A stretch of 64,000 bases of DNA. Origin: Qipengyuania sp. S6317L1 (GTDB lineage: Bacteria; Pseudomonadota; Alphaproteobacteria; Sphingomonadales; Sphingomonadaceae). The stretch lies in assembly GCF_023015615.1 (NCBI RefSeq), contig NZ_JALKAJ010000004.1, forward strand, positions 1-64,000, in the 5' to 3' direction. Under the pieces are notes generated by a model. It did not search any database. It was not told the origin of the DNA and worked only from the letters and a program-made list of their open reading frames with translations. A program made the position numbers and the translations under genes. How positions within the stretch are numbered: the first letter of the stretch is position 1; each line of letters opens with the position of its first letter. Below, piece by piece: positions 46,152 to 55,702 of this stretch.

Positions 46152-46903
46152 GAAACGCCTTCCCCCTGCTCGTCACTATCAGCCTTGCAACCGCCGCCGC
46201 CTTTGCCGCCGCGTCTGCGCAGGAGAGTTCGCCCGAACTCGATCTTGCTGAAATCCGCGCTCGCGCCAGTGAGCATACTGCCGATGCCGAAGCGCTCGCC
46301 ACGTCGGTAAGGACCAAGGCCGATGCGCTGGCAGAAGACGCGCGCGCCGCTCAGCAAACGGCCTATGATAACCGCACAGCCTATGCAGAAACGGCGCAAG
46401 CGACTGCGGATACCGGCCCGCTCGATCTTGATGGCATGATCCGCGCTCAGGCCGATGCGGAATTGGCAGCGATGGGCGAGACGCCCCGGTTCATTGCCTT
46501 CGCTTCGCTGGGAATGCCCGAACCATCGCTCAAGGCGCTGGTGCGCGATGTCTCGAGAGCCGGCGGCGTCACCGTGCTGCGCGGATTCCCGCAAGGCGAC
46601 AGCGCGCGCTTCAAGAAGCGCATCGCTGCGATCTGGAGCGATGGTAGCGAGGCCGGTGCGCTCGGGATAGACCCGCGCCTGTTCCGCGCCTTCGATATCG
46701 AGGTCGCGCCGAGCTTCGTTATGATCGCGAGCGACTTCGCCCCCTGCGACGGGTTCAACTGCAGCGATATCATCCCGCCGCACGACCGCATTGCAGGCAA
46801 TATCAGCGTTGCCGAAGTGCTCGATACCTTTGCTTCGGGACGCGGTCCGGGCGCGCAGCTCGCACGCATGCATCTCCGCCGCCTCGAAGGAGAGCGGCCA
46901 TGA
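46148..46903 (+). CDS. trbC: type-F pilin assembly protein TrbC
   Basis: A 251-residue periplasmic protein with signal peptide ending ASAQESSP, an Ala/Glu-rich helical segment (about 35-95), and the TrbC_Ftype core with FIAFASLGMPEPSL and FDIEVAPSFVMI. Longer than F TrbC (212). It lies between traU and traN as in F. ATG 46148 overlaps traU by four bases. Confidence 0.9.
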   Translation: MRNAFPLLVTISLATAAAFAAASAQESSPELDLAEIRARASEHTADAEALATSVRTKADALAEDARAAQQTAYDNRTAYAETAQATADTGPLDLDGMIRAQADAELAAMGETPRFIAFASLGMPEPSLKALVRDVSRAGGVTVLRGFPQGDSARFKKRIAAIWSDGSEAGALGIDPRLFRAFDIEVAPSFVMIASDFAPCDGFNCSDIIPPHDRIAGNISVAEVLDTFASGRGPGAQLARMHLRRLEGERP

Positions 46904-48621
46904 GACCCACCCAATCGCTTCGCCTTGGACTGCTTGCCTTTCTGGCCGTCGCCGCGCCCCTCTCCGCGCAGCAACAGGACGCGCGGGCCGAGGGAAAGGC
47001 CTTTGGCGAAAGCCTGCGCAGCGAAGCGCAGGCAGCCGCCAGGTCGCAGCCCAACGCATCCACCCTCCCCAATTATGATCGCAACGCAGTGCGCGACCTT
47101 GAAACGCTCGCCGATAATCCCGACCGGATCGAGAGCAATGCCGGGGCGGCGGCCACCGGACACCAGGGCTATCGCGCGATGCGCGACAGCATCGCCAACC
47201 GCGCGCGTTTCGACAGGCAAGACATTGAAGACGTGATCGCGCGAAGCCTCGCGATCAACGAGACGCCGCTCGACTACACCAGCGGCATGGAGATCTCGGG
47301 CAGCCAGGGCAAATGCGTTGCCCTGCCGCCCGGCTCGGGCTCGGCGGGAACGTACACCGCGACCTGCAACACCGGCACGCGGATCGACCAGTCGGCGGGC
47401 CAATGCGCGGTTCCACTCGCTGCCAAGGTGACCCAGCGCCAGCAATGGCATTACCTCTGCAACGACACCGGCATCTATCAGGGACTTCCATGGTGCTCCG
47501 CATTCGATGGCGGCTCGTGCCGCATAACCGGCTATCGCCCAGGTCCATGTCTGCAATGGTGGCAGGACCAGTTTACCCGCTACTGCACCGAGCCTGGCGA
47601 TCCGATCGCCGAAATCTCCTGCGATGCGCCCGATGCCCGTTACACGCCCTATGCGGTAACCACCGACAGCACGGTCGACACCGTTCCAGACGAGAGCCAG
47701 TGCACGGGCTTTGCCGACAATGGCGACTGCACGCTCGACGCAGAGATTTGCACCGATTCAGATCCACAAACCCGCGTGGTCGATGGCGTCTCGGTCACCC
47801 GGCCCTGCTGGGAATGGCAGCGCAGCTACACCTGCACCTCGCGCGAAGCGGCAACCGATTGCTCGGATATCGAAAGCCAGGGCACCTGCCGGTTTGTCCG
47901 CGAGGAATGCCTCACCGAAGAGACGCCTTGCGAGACCTGGGAGCGCATATACGAATGCCCGCTCCCCGATACCGAGAATGGGGCGCAGTATGTTTGCGAT
48001 GGCGATGTCTATTGCATCGACGGCAGTTGCGAGACGATCGAGCGCAGGGCCAATGACGAGTTCAAGGATGCGGTCACCGCGCTCCATGCGATGGACGAAG
48101 CGCGCGGTCAGTTCGATCCGAACACGCTGACGCTGTTCCGGGGAACGCGCAACACCTGCTCGTCCAAGGTCTTCGGCGTGCTCAACTGCTGCAAGGGCAA
48201 GGGTTTCCCGCTCATTCCGGGGATCAGCCTCTTGGTCGCGCTCGGCTGCGACCGCGAGGAAGTGCTGCTCCACCAGCGCGATGCGCAGGGGCTGTGCGCA
48301 TATGTGGGGACCTATTGCTCGGACAAGTTTCTCGGCGTCTGCCTGACCAAGAAGAAGGCCTATTGCTGCTTTGAGAGCAAGCTCTCGCGCATCCTCCAGG
48401 AACAGGGCCGCAAACAGCTTCCCAAACCCTGGGACAAGCCCAAGGAAGAACAATGCGAGGGTTTCACGCTCGACGAGTTCGCGCAGCTCGATCTATCCCG
48501 CATGGATTTCAGCGAAGTCTATGCCGAGTTCACCGAGGCTGCCCGACTTCCCGACGAACTCGAAACGAGCATCCTCATCCAGCAGAAGATCGACGATTAT
48601 TACGCAAGGGGCGGCCAATGA
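46900..48621 (+). CDS. traN: mating-pair stabilisation protein TraN
   Basis: A 573-residue outer-membrane/secreted adhesin (F TraN 602) with about 40 cysteines, a signal peptide (ending PLSAQQQD), and a conserved C-terminus beginning TCSSKVFGVLNCCKG. It stabilises contact with the recipient cell. It overlaps trbC and traF by four bases. Confidence 0.93.
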   Translation: MRPTQSLRLGLLAFLAVAAPLSAQQQDARAEGKAFGESLRSEAQAAARSQPNASTLPNYDRNAVRDLETLADNPDRIESNAGAAATGHQGYRAMRDSIANRARFDRQDIEDVIARSLAINETPLDYTSGMEISGSQGKCVALPPGSGSAGTYTATCNTGTRIDQSAGQCAVPLAAKVTQRQQWHYLCNDTGIYQGLPWCSAFDGGSCRITGYRPGPCLQWWQDQFTRYCTEPGDPIAEISCDAPDARYTPYAVTTDSTVDTVPDESQCTGFADNGDCTLDAEICTDSDPQTRVVDGVSVTRPCWEWQRSYTCTSREAATDCSDIESQGTCRFVREECLTEETPCETWERIYECPLPDTENGAQYVCDGDVYCIDGSCETIERRANDEFKDAVTALHAMDEARGQFDPNTLTLFRGTRNTCSSKVFGVLNCCKGKGFPLIPGISLLVALGCDREEVLLHQRDAQGLCAYVGTYCSDKFLGVCLTKKKAYCCFESKLSRILQEQGRKQLPKPWDKPKEEQCEGFTLDEFAQLDLSRMDFSEVYAEFTEAARLPDELETSILIQQKIDDYYARGGQ

Positions 48622-49430
48622 CCCATATCTATCGCATGGCGGCGCTGGCCCTGAGCCTGAGCGTTCTTCCCACGACCTCGGCCCAAGCCCAGGATCGGCA
48701 AGCCACTCCATCGACCACCTCGGCCGATGCGCTTTACTGCAAAGAGCGCAGGCTCGGCTATTGGTTCTACTGCGTCAGACCCTCTCCCGCAGAAGAGCCG
48801 CAACAGCCCGAAACCCAACCGGTCCCGGCCAGCCTAGAACTCGACGCGATTACCTCCGAACTGCGCGAGTTGAAGGCGCGCGCGATCCTCTATCCGACCG
48901 AAGCGAACGTCGCCGCCTATATCCGCTTCCAGCGCGCGCAGCTCGACCGCGCCTCGCTGTTCTCCGACGTCTGGCAACGCGCGATCTGGCAGGACCCCGA
49001 GCTCGACTACACGCTCGAACGCCCCGTCGGAGCGGTCGCCAAAAAGCAGTGGCAAGATGCGCGCAGCGCCGAGCGCGACAGCGTCATGGCACGGCTCTCG
49101 CAACGTTACGGACTGTTCTATTTCTTCAGCGCCACCTGCGGCCCGTGCGAAGTGATGAGCCCGATCGTCAAAGGCATTGCCGACCGCTGGCACATCACCG
49201 TGCGCGCTATCTCGACCGATGGCGGTCCCTCGCGACACTTTCCCGACTACCGCGTCGAAACAAACCAGCGCGCCAGACTCGGTCTCGAAGGCAAGGCCAC
49301 ACCGGCGCTTGTGCTGTGGGACAGCGTGACCAAGCGACCGATCCCGATCGGGTACGGCGTGCTCTCTGCCGACGAGCTCCAGGACCGCATCTACCTCCTC
49401 ACCTCGAAGGAAGCCGGACATGATTACTAG
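48618..49430 (+). CDS. traF: type-F conjugal pilus assembly protein TraF
   Basis: A 270-residue thioredoxin-like periplasmic protein (F TraF 247). Signal peptide ends SAQAQDRQ; the C-terminal domain has FFSATCGPCEVM (CGPC) and ATPALVLWD (cis-Pro). The active CGPC pair indicates real redox function, unlike F TraF, which lacks it. Overlaps traN by four and traH by eleven bases. Confidence 0.9.
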   Translation: MTHIYRMAALALSLSVLPTTSAQAQDRQATPSTTSADALYCKERRLGYWFYCVRPSPAEEPQQPETQPVPASLELDAITSELRELKARAILYPTEANVAAYIRFQRAQLDRASLFSDVWQRAIWQDPELDYTLERPVGAVAKKQWQDARSAERDSVMARLSQRYGLFYFFSATCGPCEVMSPIVKGIADRWHITVRAISTDGGPSRHFPDYRVETNQRARLGLEGKATPALVLWDSVTKRPIPIGYGVLSADELQDRIYLLTSKEAGHDY

Positions 49431-50856
49431 CATTCGAAATGTAGCGCTGACCCTCGCCGCTGCCAGCCTGGTCGCGTCCCCAGTTGCAGCCAATGTCGGT
49501 GACAGCATGGACCGGTTCATGGACGACATGGGTGCTGCGGCCAATGTAACCGGCCCGACCGCCTTCGAAGGCCAGTCGGCGGGCTATTACAGCCTCGGCA
49601 ATGTCTGGACGCGCTTCCCGCAGAAGACGACCAATATCGCCAATCTTCAACTCCCTCGAGCCCGCGCCGGCTGCGGCGGGATCGATATCTTCGCCGGCTC
49701 TTTTTCCTTCATCAATGCAAGCGAGATGGTCGCGCTCCTGAAGGCCGTGGCGAATAACGCGGTCGGCTTTGCTTTTAGCCTCGCGATCGACACCGTTTGC
49801 CCCGAGTGCAACAAGATCATGCAGGAGTTCAGCCAAAAGGCGCAGCTCATGAATAACCTCTCGATCAACTCCTGCGAAATGGCGCAGGGGCTGGTCGGAG
49901 GCCTGTGGCCCAAGGGCGATCTCGCCGACAAGGCAATCTGCGAAGCGATCGGCAACTCCGAAGGTATTTTCTCCGACTATGCCGCCGCCAAGCACGGATG
50001 CGGCACGCGCGGCCAGCGCGCCTCGACCAATGAAGGCGCGGGCACTGACTATGCCGACGTCAATCCGGGCGTGGCGCGCAACTATACCTGGCACGTCCTG
50101 AAAAAGAGTGCGTTCTTCAACCCCGGCGGCAGTTTCGACCGCGAGCTTGCGGAATACGCGATGACGCTCATTGGCACCGTGATCTATGTGCCGCCCAAGG
50201 ACGACGAGCCAGGCAAGTTTGTGCCTTTCGCCGGCGATGCCTCCTCGACGCTTGTGAGCGCGCTGCTCGACGGGACGCAGGGCCAGACGGTGCGCGTCTT
50301 CCGCTGCGACGAGATCGATCTTTGCCTCAATCCCACCTTCGAGCAAATGAGCCTTTCCAATGCCAAGGCGATCCGCCCGCGCGTCGCGCTCCTCATCGGC
50401 AACATGGTCGACGCCATCCGCACCGACACCGCGATCGGCAATGCCGAGAAGGAACTGCTGCAGGTCGCCTCGGTCCCCTTGTACAAGATTCTCACCGTCC
50501 AGGCCGCCTATGGTCGCGGCATGCCGACCGACGACCGCGACACGCTCGCCGAGATCGCCAGTATCGACCTTCTCTATGCGATCCTCGACCGCATCGTATC
50601 GGAAGCCGGTCGCTCGATGGCGAGCTTCATCGCTGCCGACGAAGCCAAGCTCGCCATATGGCGCGGCCAGGTCGCCGAAGTGCGCTCGGGCCTCGTCCAG
50701 CGGCAGGCGACCGGACAGGCCAAAGTCTCGGCGATCATGCAGATCATCGAGAAGACCGCGATGATCGAGAACGCGCTTGCCGCCTCGATGTCGCCGTCCA
50801 TGTCCGCGGCGCTCGACTGGTCGCGAGGCCTGCAATCGCGCTCGATCATCCCCTGA
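49420..50856 (+). CDS. traH: conjugal transfer protein TraH
   Basis: A 478-residue periplasmic protein (F TraH 458) for pilus assembly and retraction. Signal peptide (ending VAANVGDS), motifs GCGGIDIFAGSFSFIN and two Cys-rich sites (VCPECNK). Its ATG overlaps traF by eleven bases; traG starts 9 bp later. Confidence 0.95.
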   Translation: MITSIRNVALTLAAASLVASPVAANVGDSMDRFMDDMGAAANVTGPTAFEGQSAGYYSLGNVWTRFPQKTTNIANLQLPRARAGCGGIDIFAGSFSFINASEMVALLKAVANNAVGFAFSLAIDTVCPECNKIMQEFSQKAQLMNNLSINSCEMAQGLVGGLWPKGDLADKAICEAIGNSEGIFSDYAAAKHGCGTRGQRASTNEGAGTDYADVNPGVARNYTWHVLKKSAFFNPGGSFDRELAEYAMTLIGTVIYVPPKDDEPGKFVPFAGDASSTLVSALLDGTQGQTVRVFRCDEIDLCLNPTFEQMSLSNAKAIRPRVALLIGNMVDAIRTDTAIGNAEKELLQVASVPLYKILTVQAAYGRGMPTDDRDTLAEIASIDLLYAILDRIVSEAGRSMASFIAADEAKLAIWRGQVAEVRSGLVQRQATGQAKVSAIMQIIEKTAMIENALAASMSPSMSAALDWSRGLQSRSIIP

Positions 50857-50865
50857 GGCGCATAG

Positions 50866-53568
50866 ATGGTCGAGATCTTCACCACCGGGGGCGGCGAATA
50901 TATCGTCAATGTCCTCAACGCTGTTGCCGCTTGGACCGGCGCAGGCGGCTATAAGAGCCTCATTCAGGTTGCGCTGGTGATGGGGTTTGCGCTCGCGGTG
51001 ATCGTCGTCGCGTTCAACCAGAACTGGCGTGCCTGGCTCAACTGGTTCCTCGGCGCGACGCTCATCTACATGTGCTTGATGGTCCCACGGATGGATGTGC
51101 AGGTCACCGACCGGGTCAATCCAAGCCTTGCTCCGGCCACGGTTGCCAATGTCCCGCTTGGCCTTGCGCTCATGGCGAGCTTCACCAGCCAGGCGGGCGA
51201 TTACCTCACGCGTTCGGCCGAGACCGTGTTCGGGCTGCCGGACGATCTCAACTATTCGAAGAACGGCATGATCTACGGAGCCCGCCTGCTCGAAGCGACC
51301 CGGAGCTTGCGGATCGCCGATCCCGAGTTCGCCGCCAATTTCGACGAGCATGTCCGCCAATGCGTATTCTACGACCTGCTGCTGGGTCACTACTCGATAA
51401 AGGAACTGTCAGAGAGCAATGACATCTGGGCGACCATTGCGCCCGGGAGCGCGGCGCGTGCGCAGAAATTCCTGACCCGCGAGGCCGATGACAGTGTTAC
51501 TGCATCGATCGTCACCTGCCGGGAGGCCTACACCGCGCTCTCCAACCAGTGGGCGGGCATGATCGACGACATGACGCTCATTGCCGGCCGCCAGCTCTAT
51601 CCCAAGCAGACCGAAGCGCTCGCCAAGGCCAAGCTCATCGCCGATCTGCCGGTGGCCTACCAATATCTCACCGGCATCTCGAAGGATGCGAGCAGCATCT
51701 TTCGCCAGGTGCTGACGATCAACGCGATGAACCAGGCGATGCACGGATTTGCCGGAGCAAGCGGCGCATCGAGCGTCGATGTGTTCGCGCAGACCCGCGC
51801 CGACATCCAGACCGAGCGAACCTATTCTTCGATCGCGCACAATGCGATGAAATGGGTGCCGATCCTCAATGTCGTGTTGACGGTGGTCTTCTATGCGCTC
51901 TTCCCGGTGCTTTTCCCGCTGTTCCTCATGCCAAGGACCGGACCGATTGCGCTGAGAGGTTATGTCACGGGATTCTTCTATCTCGCCGCTTGGGGACCGC
52001 TTTTCGTCATCCTCCACATGATCTTGATGCTCAAAGGCGCAGGCGATGTGGCGGCAGCTGGCGGCGCGAGCGGCCTCACGCTCGCCACGTTCTCCGGCAT
52101 GACCGACGTCAACAACGATATCGGTATCCTCGCAGGCTATCTCGTCGCCTCGATCCCCTTCCTAGCAGGCGGCGTTGCGCGCGGAGCCATGGCGATCTCG
52201 GGCCAGGCGACGAGCTACCTCAATCCGAGCCAGAATGCCGCCGAAGAAGCCGCACGCGAAGCGAGCACGGGCAACGTCTCGCTCGGCAACACCAATCTCG
52301 AGAACTCGAGCGTGTTCTCGCGGCAATTCGCCCAAGGCAGCCTTGCACCGAACATCGCTTATGGAGCGGCACAGACAAGAGGAATCGGCGAGAGCGGCAC
52401 GCAGACAACCGGCTTTCCGCAGGCAGAATTCGCGACGGTGCCGACGTCGAGTTATCCGTTCACGCCAACGCTTGGCCAGGATTTCTCGAGCAGGCTGTCG
52501 ACAATGGCGAGCGAGAGCCGCAGCCAGAGCGAGACTTTCTCCAATCTCGCCCAGCAATCGACCAGTTCGGCGGTCACGCGGTTCAGCGAGCTTCGCGATG
52601 CATACACCCGATCTCGCTCGAACGAGACGGTCAGCGGAACGTCGACCAATGACAGCATTGGAAGAACCTTCAGTGAGCTCAACAACGCGTCCAACACTTT
52701 GCAGCGGCAGTTTGGCCTGTCTCGCCGTGCATCCGACGACATCACGGTTTCGTGGTTCCTGAATGGCGATGGCGGTTTGGGCGTCAAAGGAGAGCGCGGG
52801 TCGGTTGCAGGGAACCTCGGACTCAAGGGCGGGCGCAATCAGAGCTGGACCGACAGCGATATCGGAATCGCCTCAGAAGATCGCTCGCGTATCGAGAATG
52901 CGCTCAGCCAGATTTCCGAAAGCCAGAATTGGTCAAGTTCGAGAGAAGGCTTCTTCCGAGAAACCAGCTCAAGCTCCGAAGCGCTCGTCTCGAGTAGCGC
53001 AGCGGGTGTCACAACTTCGCTCACAGAAGCGAATAGCTACACAATCGAAGCACGGCGCGCGGAAGAGATCGCCAATCGGCTCGAGAGCCAGGCCAGTTGG
53101 TATGAAAGCGCCAATGCTGCGGGAACTCTTAACCTCAGCCAAGCCTACCGCGAATGGGGCATGGCGGAGATCGACGCCAACCGCGACTACTATGGCCAAG
53201 CCCGCTTTGATGACATCAACTTCCAGATGAGCGCGCAAGGGCAACAACTGCAGGCGCGGTTTGTGGAAAGCTTCGCTGAGGGCCTCAATGATGAGATTGC
53301 GAGCGAATTGGTGTTGCCTGATGCAGCGCCAGTGGCTCGACCCAATGTCGGGAGCGCAAGCGGGGTGCGCGGTTCTGTTCGCCTTGGCGGCGTGCCGAGC
53401 TCTCTCGCAGATCCATCAAGTGGCCGAGAAGAAATGGCACAGGATGTTAATCGCAGGCAAAATCAGGGCTCTCGAAGCATCGAACAAAGAAGGAGAACAC
53501 TTGATCGGACAACACGGGATGCACGAGGAGCATCCGCCGAAGCAGCCGACGATGTGAAGGAATGGTAA
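50866..53568 (+). CDS. traG: conjugal transfer protein TraG (mating pair stabilisation / entry exclusion partner)
   Basis: A 900-residue inner-membrane protein (F TraG 938). N-terminal region with several helices (about 30-65, 330-395, 435-450) needed for pilus assembly, and a long hydrophilic Ser/Asn/Gln-rich C-terminal part extending into the periplasm, which in F mediates mating-pair stabilisation and surface exclusion with TraS. It is the last gene of the operon. Confidence 0.93.
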   Translation: MVEIFTTGGGEYIVNVLNAVAAWTGAGGYKSLIQVALVMGFALAVIVVAFNQNWRAWLNWFLGATLIYMCLMVPRMDVQVTDRVNPSLAPATVANVPLGLALMASFTSQAGDYLTRSAETVFGLPDDLNYSKNGMIYGARLLEATRSLRIADPEFAANFDEHVRQCVFYDLLLGHYSIKELSESNDIWATIAPGSAARAQKFLTREADDSVTASIVTCREAYTALSNQWAGMIDDMTLIAGRQLYPKQTEALAKAKLIADLPVAYQYLTGISKDASSIFRQVLTINAMNQAMHGFAGASGASSVDVFAQTRADIQTERTYSSIAHNAMKWVPILNVVLTVVFYALFPVLFPLFLMPRTGPIALRGYVTGFFYLAAWGPLFVILHMILMLKGAGDVAAAGGASGLTLATFSGMTDVNNDIGILAGYLVASIPFLAGGVARGAMAISGQATSYLNPSQNAAEEAAREASTGNVSLGNTNLENSSVFSRQFAQGSLAPNIAYGAAQTRGIGESGTQTTGFPQAEFATVPTSSYPFTPTLGQDFSSRLSTMASESRSQSETFSNLAQQSTSSAVTRFSELRDAYTRSRSNETVSGTSTNDSIGRTFSELNNASNTLQRQFGLSRRASDDITVSWFLNGDGGLGVKGERGSVAGNLGLKGGRNQSWTDSDIGIASEDRSRIENALSQISESQNWSSSREGFFRETSSSSEALVSSSAAGVTTSLTEANSYTIEARRAEEIANRLESQASWYESANAAGTLNLSQAYREWGMAEIDANRDYYGQARFDDINFQMSAQGQQLQARFVESFAEGLNDEIASELVLPDAAPVARPNVGSASGVRGSVRLGGVPSSLADPSSGREEMAQDVNRRQNQGSRSIEQRRRTLDRTTRDARGASAEAADDVKEW

Positions 53569-53569
53569 G

Positions 53570-53779
53570 TCAGATCAAATCATCATAGACAATGACGAAA
53601 ATGACAAAGGCCGTGAACAGAACTCCAAAAAGGACCAAGCCGGCCTTTCCCCACGGATCAGCCCAAGTCTTCTTCCACGTGTACGATGTCAGGCGATTCT
53701 CAGCGATGGCGCGATCGATTTCGCGAAAGCCCTCCCAATCGCCTTTGCTCTCTGGCGGGGTTTTATCGGTATTGCTCAT
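53570..53779 (-). CDS. small membrane protein of unknown function
   Basis: A 69-residue protein with a charged N-terminus (MSNTDKTPPESKGDWEGF) and one C-terminal helix (AGLVLFGVLFTAFVIFVIVY). It is convergent with traG, ending 1 bp from it. Could be an entry-exclusion or immunity-type protein by location, since TraG determines exclusion specificity, but this is speculation. Confidence 0.6.
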   Translation of the reverse strand: MSNTDKTPPESKGDWEGFREIDRAIAENRLTSYTWKKTWADPWGKAGLVLFGVLFTAFVIFVIVYDDLI

Positions 53780-53882
53780 AGGTCAGTGTCCTTTCCCGGA
53801 AACCGAAGCCCCCTCTGCTCTATCAGCCTGAAAATGCATCAACTGGCTGATCATCACAATAGCAGGGCGATGAGCCGTCTGA

Positions 53883-54122
53883 CTACGGCTGCCGCATCCC
53901 GGAGCGATGGGGACCCTTGTGGTCGCGGTCGCATGATTTGGCAGCTGCCTTTTCGCATGACGCGAGATAAGCATCCAGCCGTTCGACCGTTCTGCGACGC
54001 GGTCTGCGCCCCATTCGCAGGTCGAGGACAAATCTGGGGTCACCGACAGCACGCCTACCAAAGCGAGTTGCAGAAATGTGGTTTTCTTTCAGATGCTTCT
54101 CGATCCGCTCAAGCAAACTCAT
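53883..54122 (-). CDS. small helix-turn-helix-like regulatory protein
   Basis: A 79-residue protein with MSLLERIEKHLKENHISATR and RFGRRAVGDPRFVLDLRMGR, a pattern known from small alphaproteobacterial XRE-like proteins. It is divergent from the S24 repressor gene, and the two share the operator region at 54168-54208. ATG 54122 is preferred to the in-frame TTG at 54128. Probable phage-/element-type switch partner of the repressor. Confidence 0.6.
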   Translation of the reverse strand: MSLLERIEKHLKENHISATRFGRRAVGDPRFVLDLRMGRRPRRRTVERLDAYLASCEKAAAKSCDRDHKGPHRSGMRQP

Positions 54123-54167
54123 TTCCAAACTGCTCCGACTCGCATTTCGCTTGTGTTCTTGTTATGT

Positions 54168-54208
54168 TCCTACTAGGATGATTTCCGCGAGTCTAGGAAA
54201 AAATCCTA
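54168..54208. promoter_or_regulatory. paired inverted-repeat operators of the S24 repressor
   Basis: Two dyads built from the same half-site TCCTA/TAGGA: TCCTA-C-TAGGA (54168-54178) and TAGGA-AAAAA-TCCTA (54194-54208), 28 bp apart centre to centre. They sit between the divergent small HTH gene and the S24 repressor gene, 26 bp before the latter's ATG, as in phage-type genetic switches. Confidence 0.7.
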
Positions 54209-54233
54209 TGACTGCATCCAAAGGACCAAGCTG

Positions 54234-54869
54234 ATGGTAAATGTCAGAGAAGAGCTCGACCGCCTCATCATTCAGGGTGGATACGGCTACGCGTCGATTT
54301 CAAGGCTCCTCGGCCGCAACCCGAGTTACATCCAGCAATTCATCAAGCGTGGCTCACCGAAGATCCTCGACGACGATGATCGTAAGACATTGGCTTGCTT
54401 CTTCGGGGTTGATGAGCAGACCCTGGGAGGGCCGGCGAACCCGGTCTCAGACGGGATGGTTGAGATCCCTGTTCTCGAAGTTGAAGCTTCAGCCGGATTT
54501 GGCGCCATTGCCGAGAGCGAAAGCGCGCAGACGCGGTTCGGTTTCGATGAACGTTGGCTACGAAGATTGACGGCGGCAAAAAGCGCAAGCCTGTCGATCG
54601 TCGGAGTTATGGGTGATTCGATGGAGCCGACACTCAGCGATGGCGACGAGGTCCTTGTGGATGCATCCGACCACGGTTCAAAGCTCCGTGATGGAATTTA
54701 CGTGCTGCGTGCAGACGAAGCTCTGGTGGTAAAGCGTATTGCCATCAAGCCTGGCGGCAAACAGGTCACGATCGCCAGCGACAACCCCGCCTACCCCACA
54801 TGGCACGATATGGACCGGGCAGATGTCCATGTTGTTGGGCGAGTGATCTGGTTTGGGAGGGCTCTTTGA
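54234..54869 (+). CDS. XRE-S24 repressor (LexA/CI-like self-cleaving regulator)
   Basis: A 211-residue repressor. N-terminal HTH (YASISRLLGRNPSYIQQFIK, about 19-38), a hinge with a probable cleavage site around Ala87-Gly88 (EASAGFGA), and a C-terminal S24 peptidase domain with Ser129 in MGDSMEPTL and Lys167 in ALVVKRIA, the serine-lysine dyad. RecA filaments formed after DNA damage would trigger self-cleavage and release. Its own operators are just upstream. It is likely the master repressor of the element. Confidence 0.9.
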   Translation: MVNVREELDRLIIQGGYGYASISRLLGRNPSYIQQFIKRGSPKILDDDDRKTLACFFGVDEQTLGGPANPVSDGMVEIPVLEVEASAGFGAIAESESAQTRFGFDERWLRRLTAAKSASLSIVGVMGDSMEPTLSDGDEVLVDASDHGSKLRDGIYVLRADEALVVKRIAIKPGGKQVTIASDNPAYPTWHDMDRADVHVVGRVIWFGRAL

Positions 54870-55038
54870 CGGCATGGCCTTGGGCCGAAACCGGACGGTC
54901 CGCTCTCGAATGTCTGTTGGCGTTGAACGGACGCTTACTGATGCTCGATGGCTAACGCGTGATTATGGCAAGGCAGGCGGCATCTGACGATAGATGTTGG
55001 ATTTGCGGCTCAAGCGTTCAAAAACGGAGCCCGCCGCG

Positions 55039-55284
55039 TCAACCCGGCGATCCTTTGGGATCTTTTGAGCGTGGGAAAGTCCGTTCCTCTTGGATCTTTC
55101 CGTCAGTCTTGTGGATACGGACCGACCCTCCGCTCTTACCGATAGCCTTGGAGAGCGCTCCACCTTTGGTTGCGTCGCCCTTGTTGTCAAAGATCTTTGT
55201 GGCCCGATCAGAGCCTTCTTTTTCAAGCCTCCAGTTGCCAGCCTTTTTATCATTGGTAAGATGGTATTTTGGTAGCTTAGCCAT
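55039..55284 (-). CDS. DUF2188 family protein
   Basis: An 81-residue basic protein (MAKLPKYHLTNDKKAGNWRL... ) with the DUF2188 pattern: WRL, ATKIFDNKGDAT, GGSVRIHKTDGKIQEERTFP. DUF2188 proteins are small, found on many mobile elements, function unknown. Start ATG at 55284 fits the family; the longer in-frame extension to 55521 has no resemblance. It is divergent from the cyclase cassette. Confidence 0.8.
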   Translation of the reverse strand: MAKLPKYHLTNDKKAGNWRLEKEGSDRATKIFDNKGDATKGGALSKAIGKSGGSVRIHKTDGKIQEERTFPRSKDPKGSPG

Positions 55285-55702
55285 CACGCTTCTCTCTTGA
55301 CTGCATTTCAGTGAAGTATGGCGTATCATCTGATGGCGCTCAATGCACAACATTGTCGGCGCCCGGAAACCAGCTGCTAGAAAGTCTGTTGAAAAGAGCC
55401 TTCCTATGTCGCGTTCGCTGACTCGGAGAAAATCGCCGCAGTCGGTGCTAGCAGAGTGCGGGATTACAGCCAGCTTTGTTGGGCGCTTCTTCCAAAATGA
55501 GCCAATAACAAATCTCGTCAAATGATCGTGATTTGATGCGTCGCGCCATTACTCGAATTCGTTAGAAAAATGAAGCGGATCACAGTCAGTTTTCCGCATA
55601 TTTGTTTTTCGTTTGTTCCTTGAATTTCATCGTGGCGAAACCCAAGTCCACCAGAGTTCAAACATGCGCTGCGGGCGGAGGCGCAAGACACAAGGGGGCG
55701 GT
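55285..55702. other. intergenic region before the cyclase cassette
   Basis: About 420 bp with no convincing coding frame. It separates divergent DUF2188 and the cyclase gene and is visibly more AT-rich than the tra operon. It presumably holds the promoter of the three-gene cassette. No clear dyad was found. Confidence 0.45.

Noticed and set aside
49399-51390. 663-codon open frame on the minus strand
   Set aside because: It lies antisense to traH and traG, whose products match known families over their whole length. High GC and the codon pattern of the real genes keep the opposite strand open.
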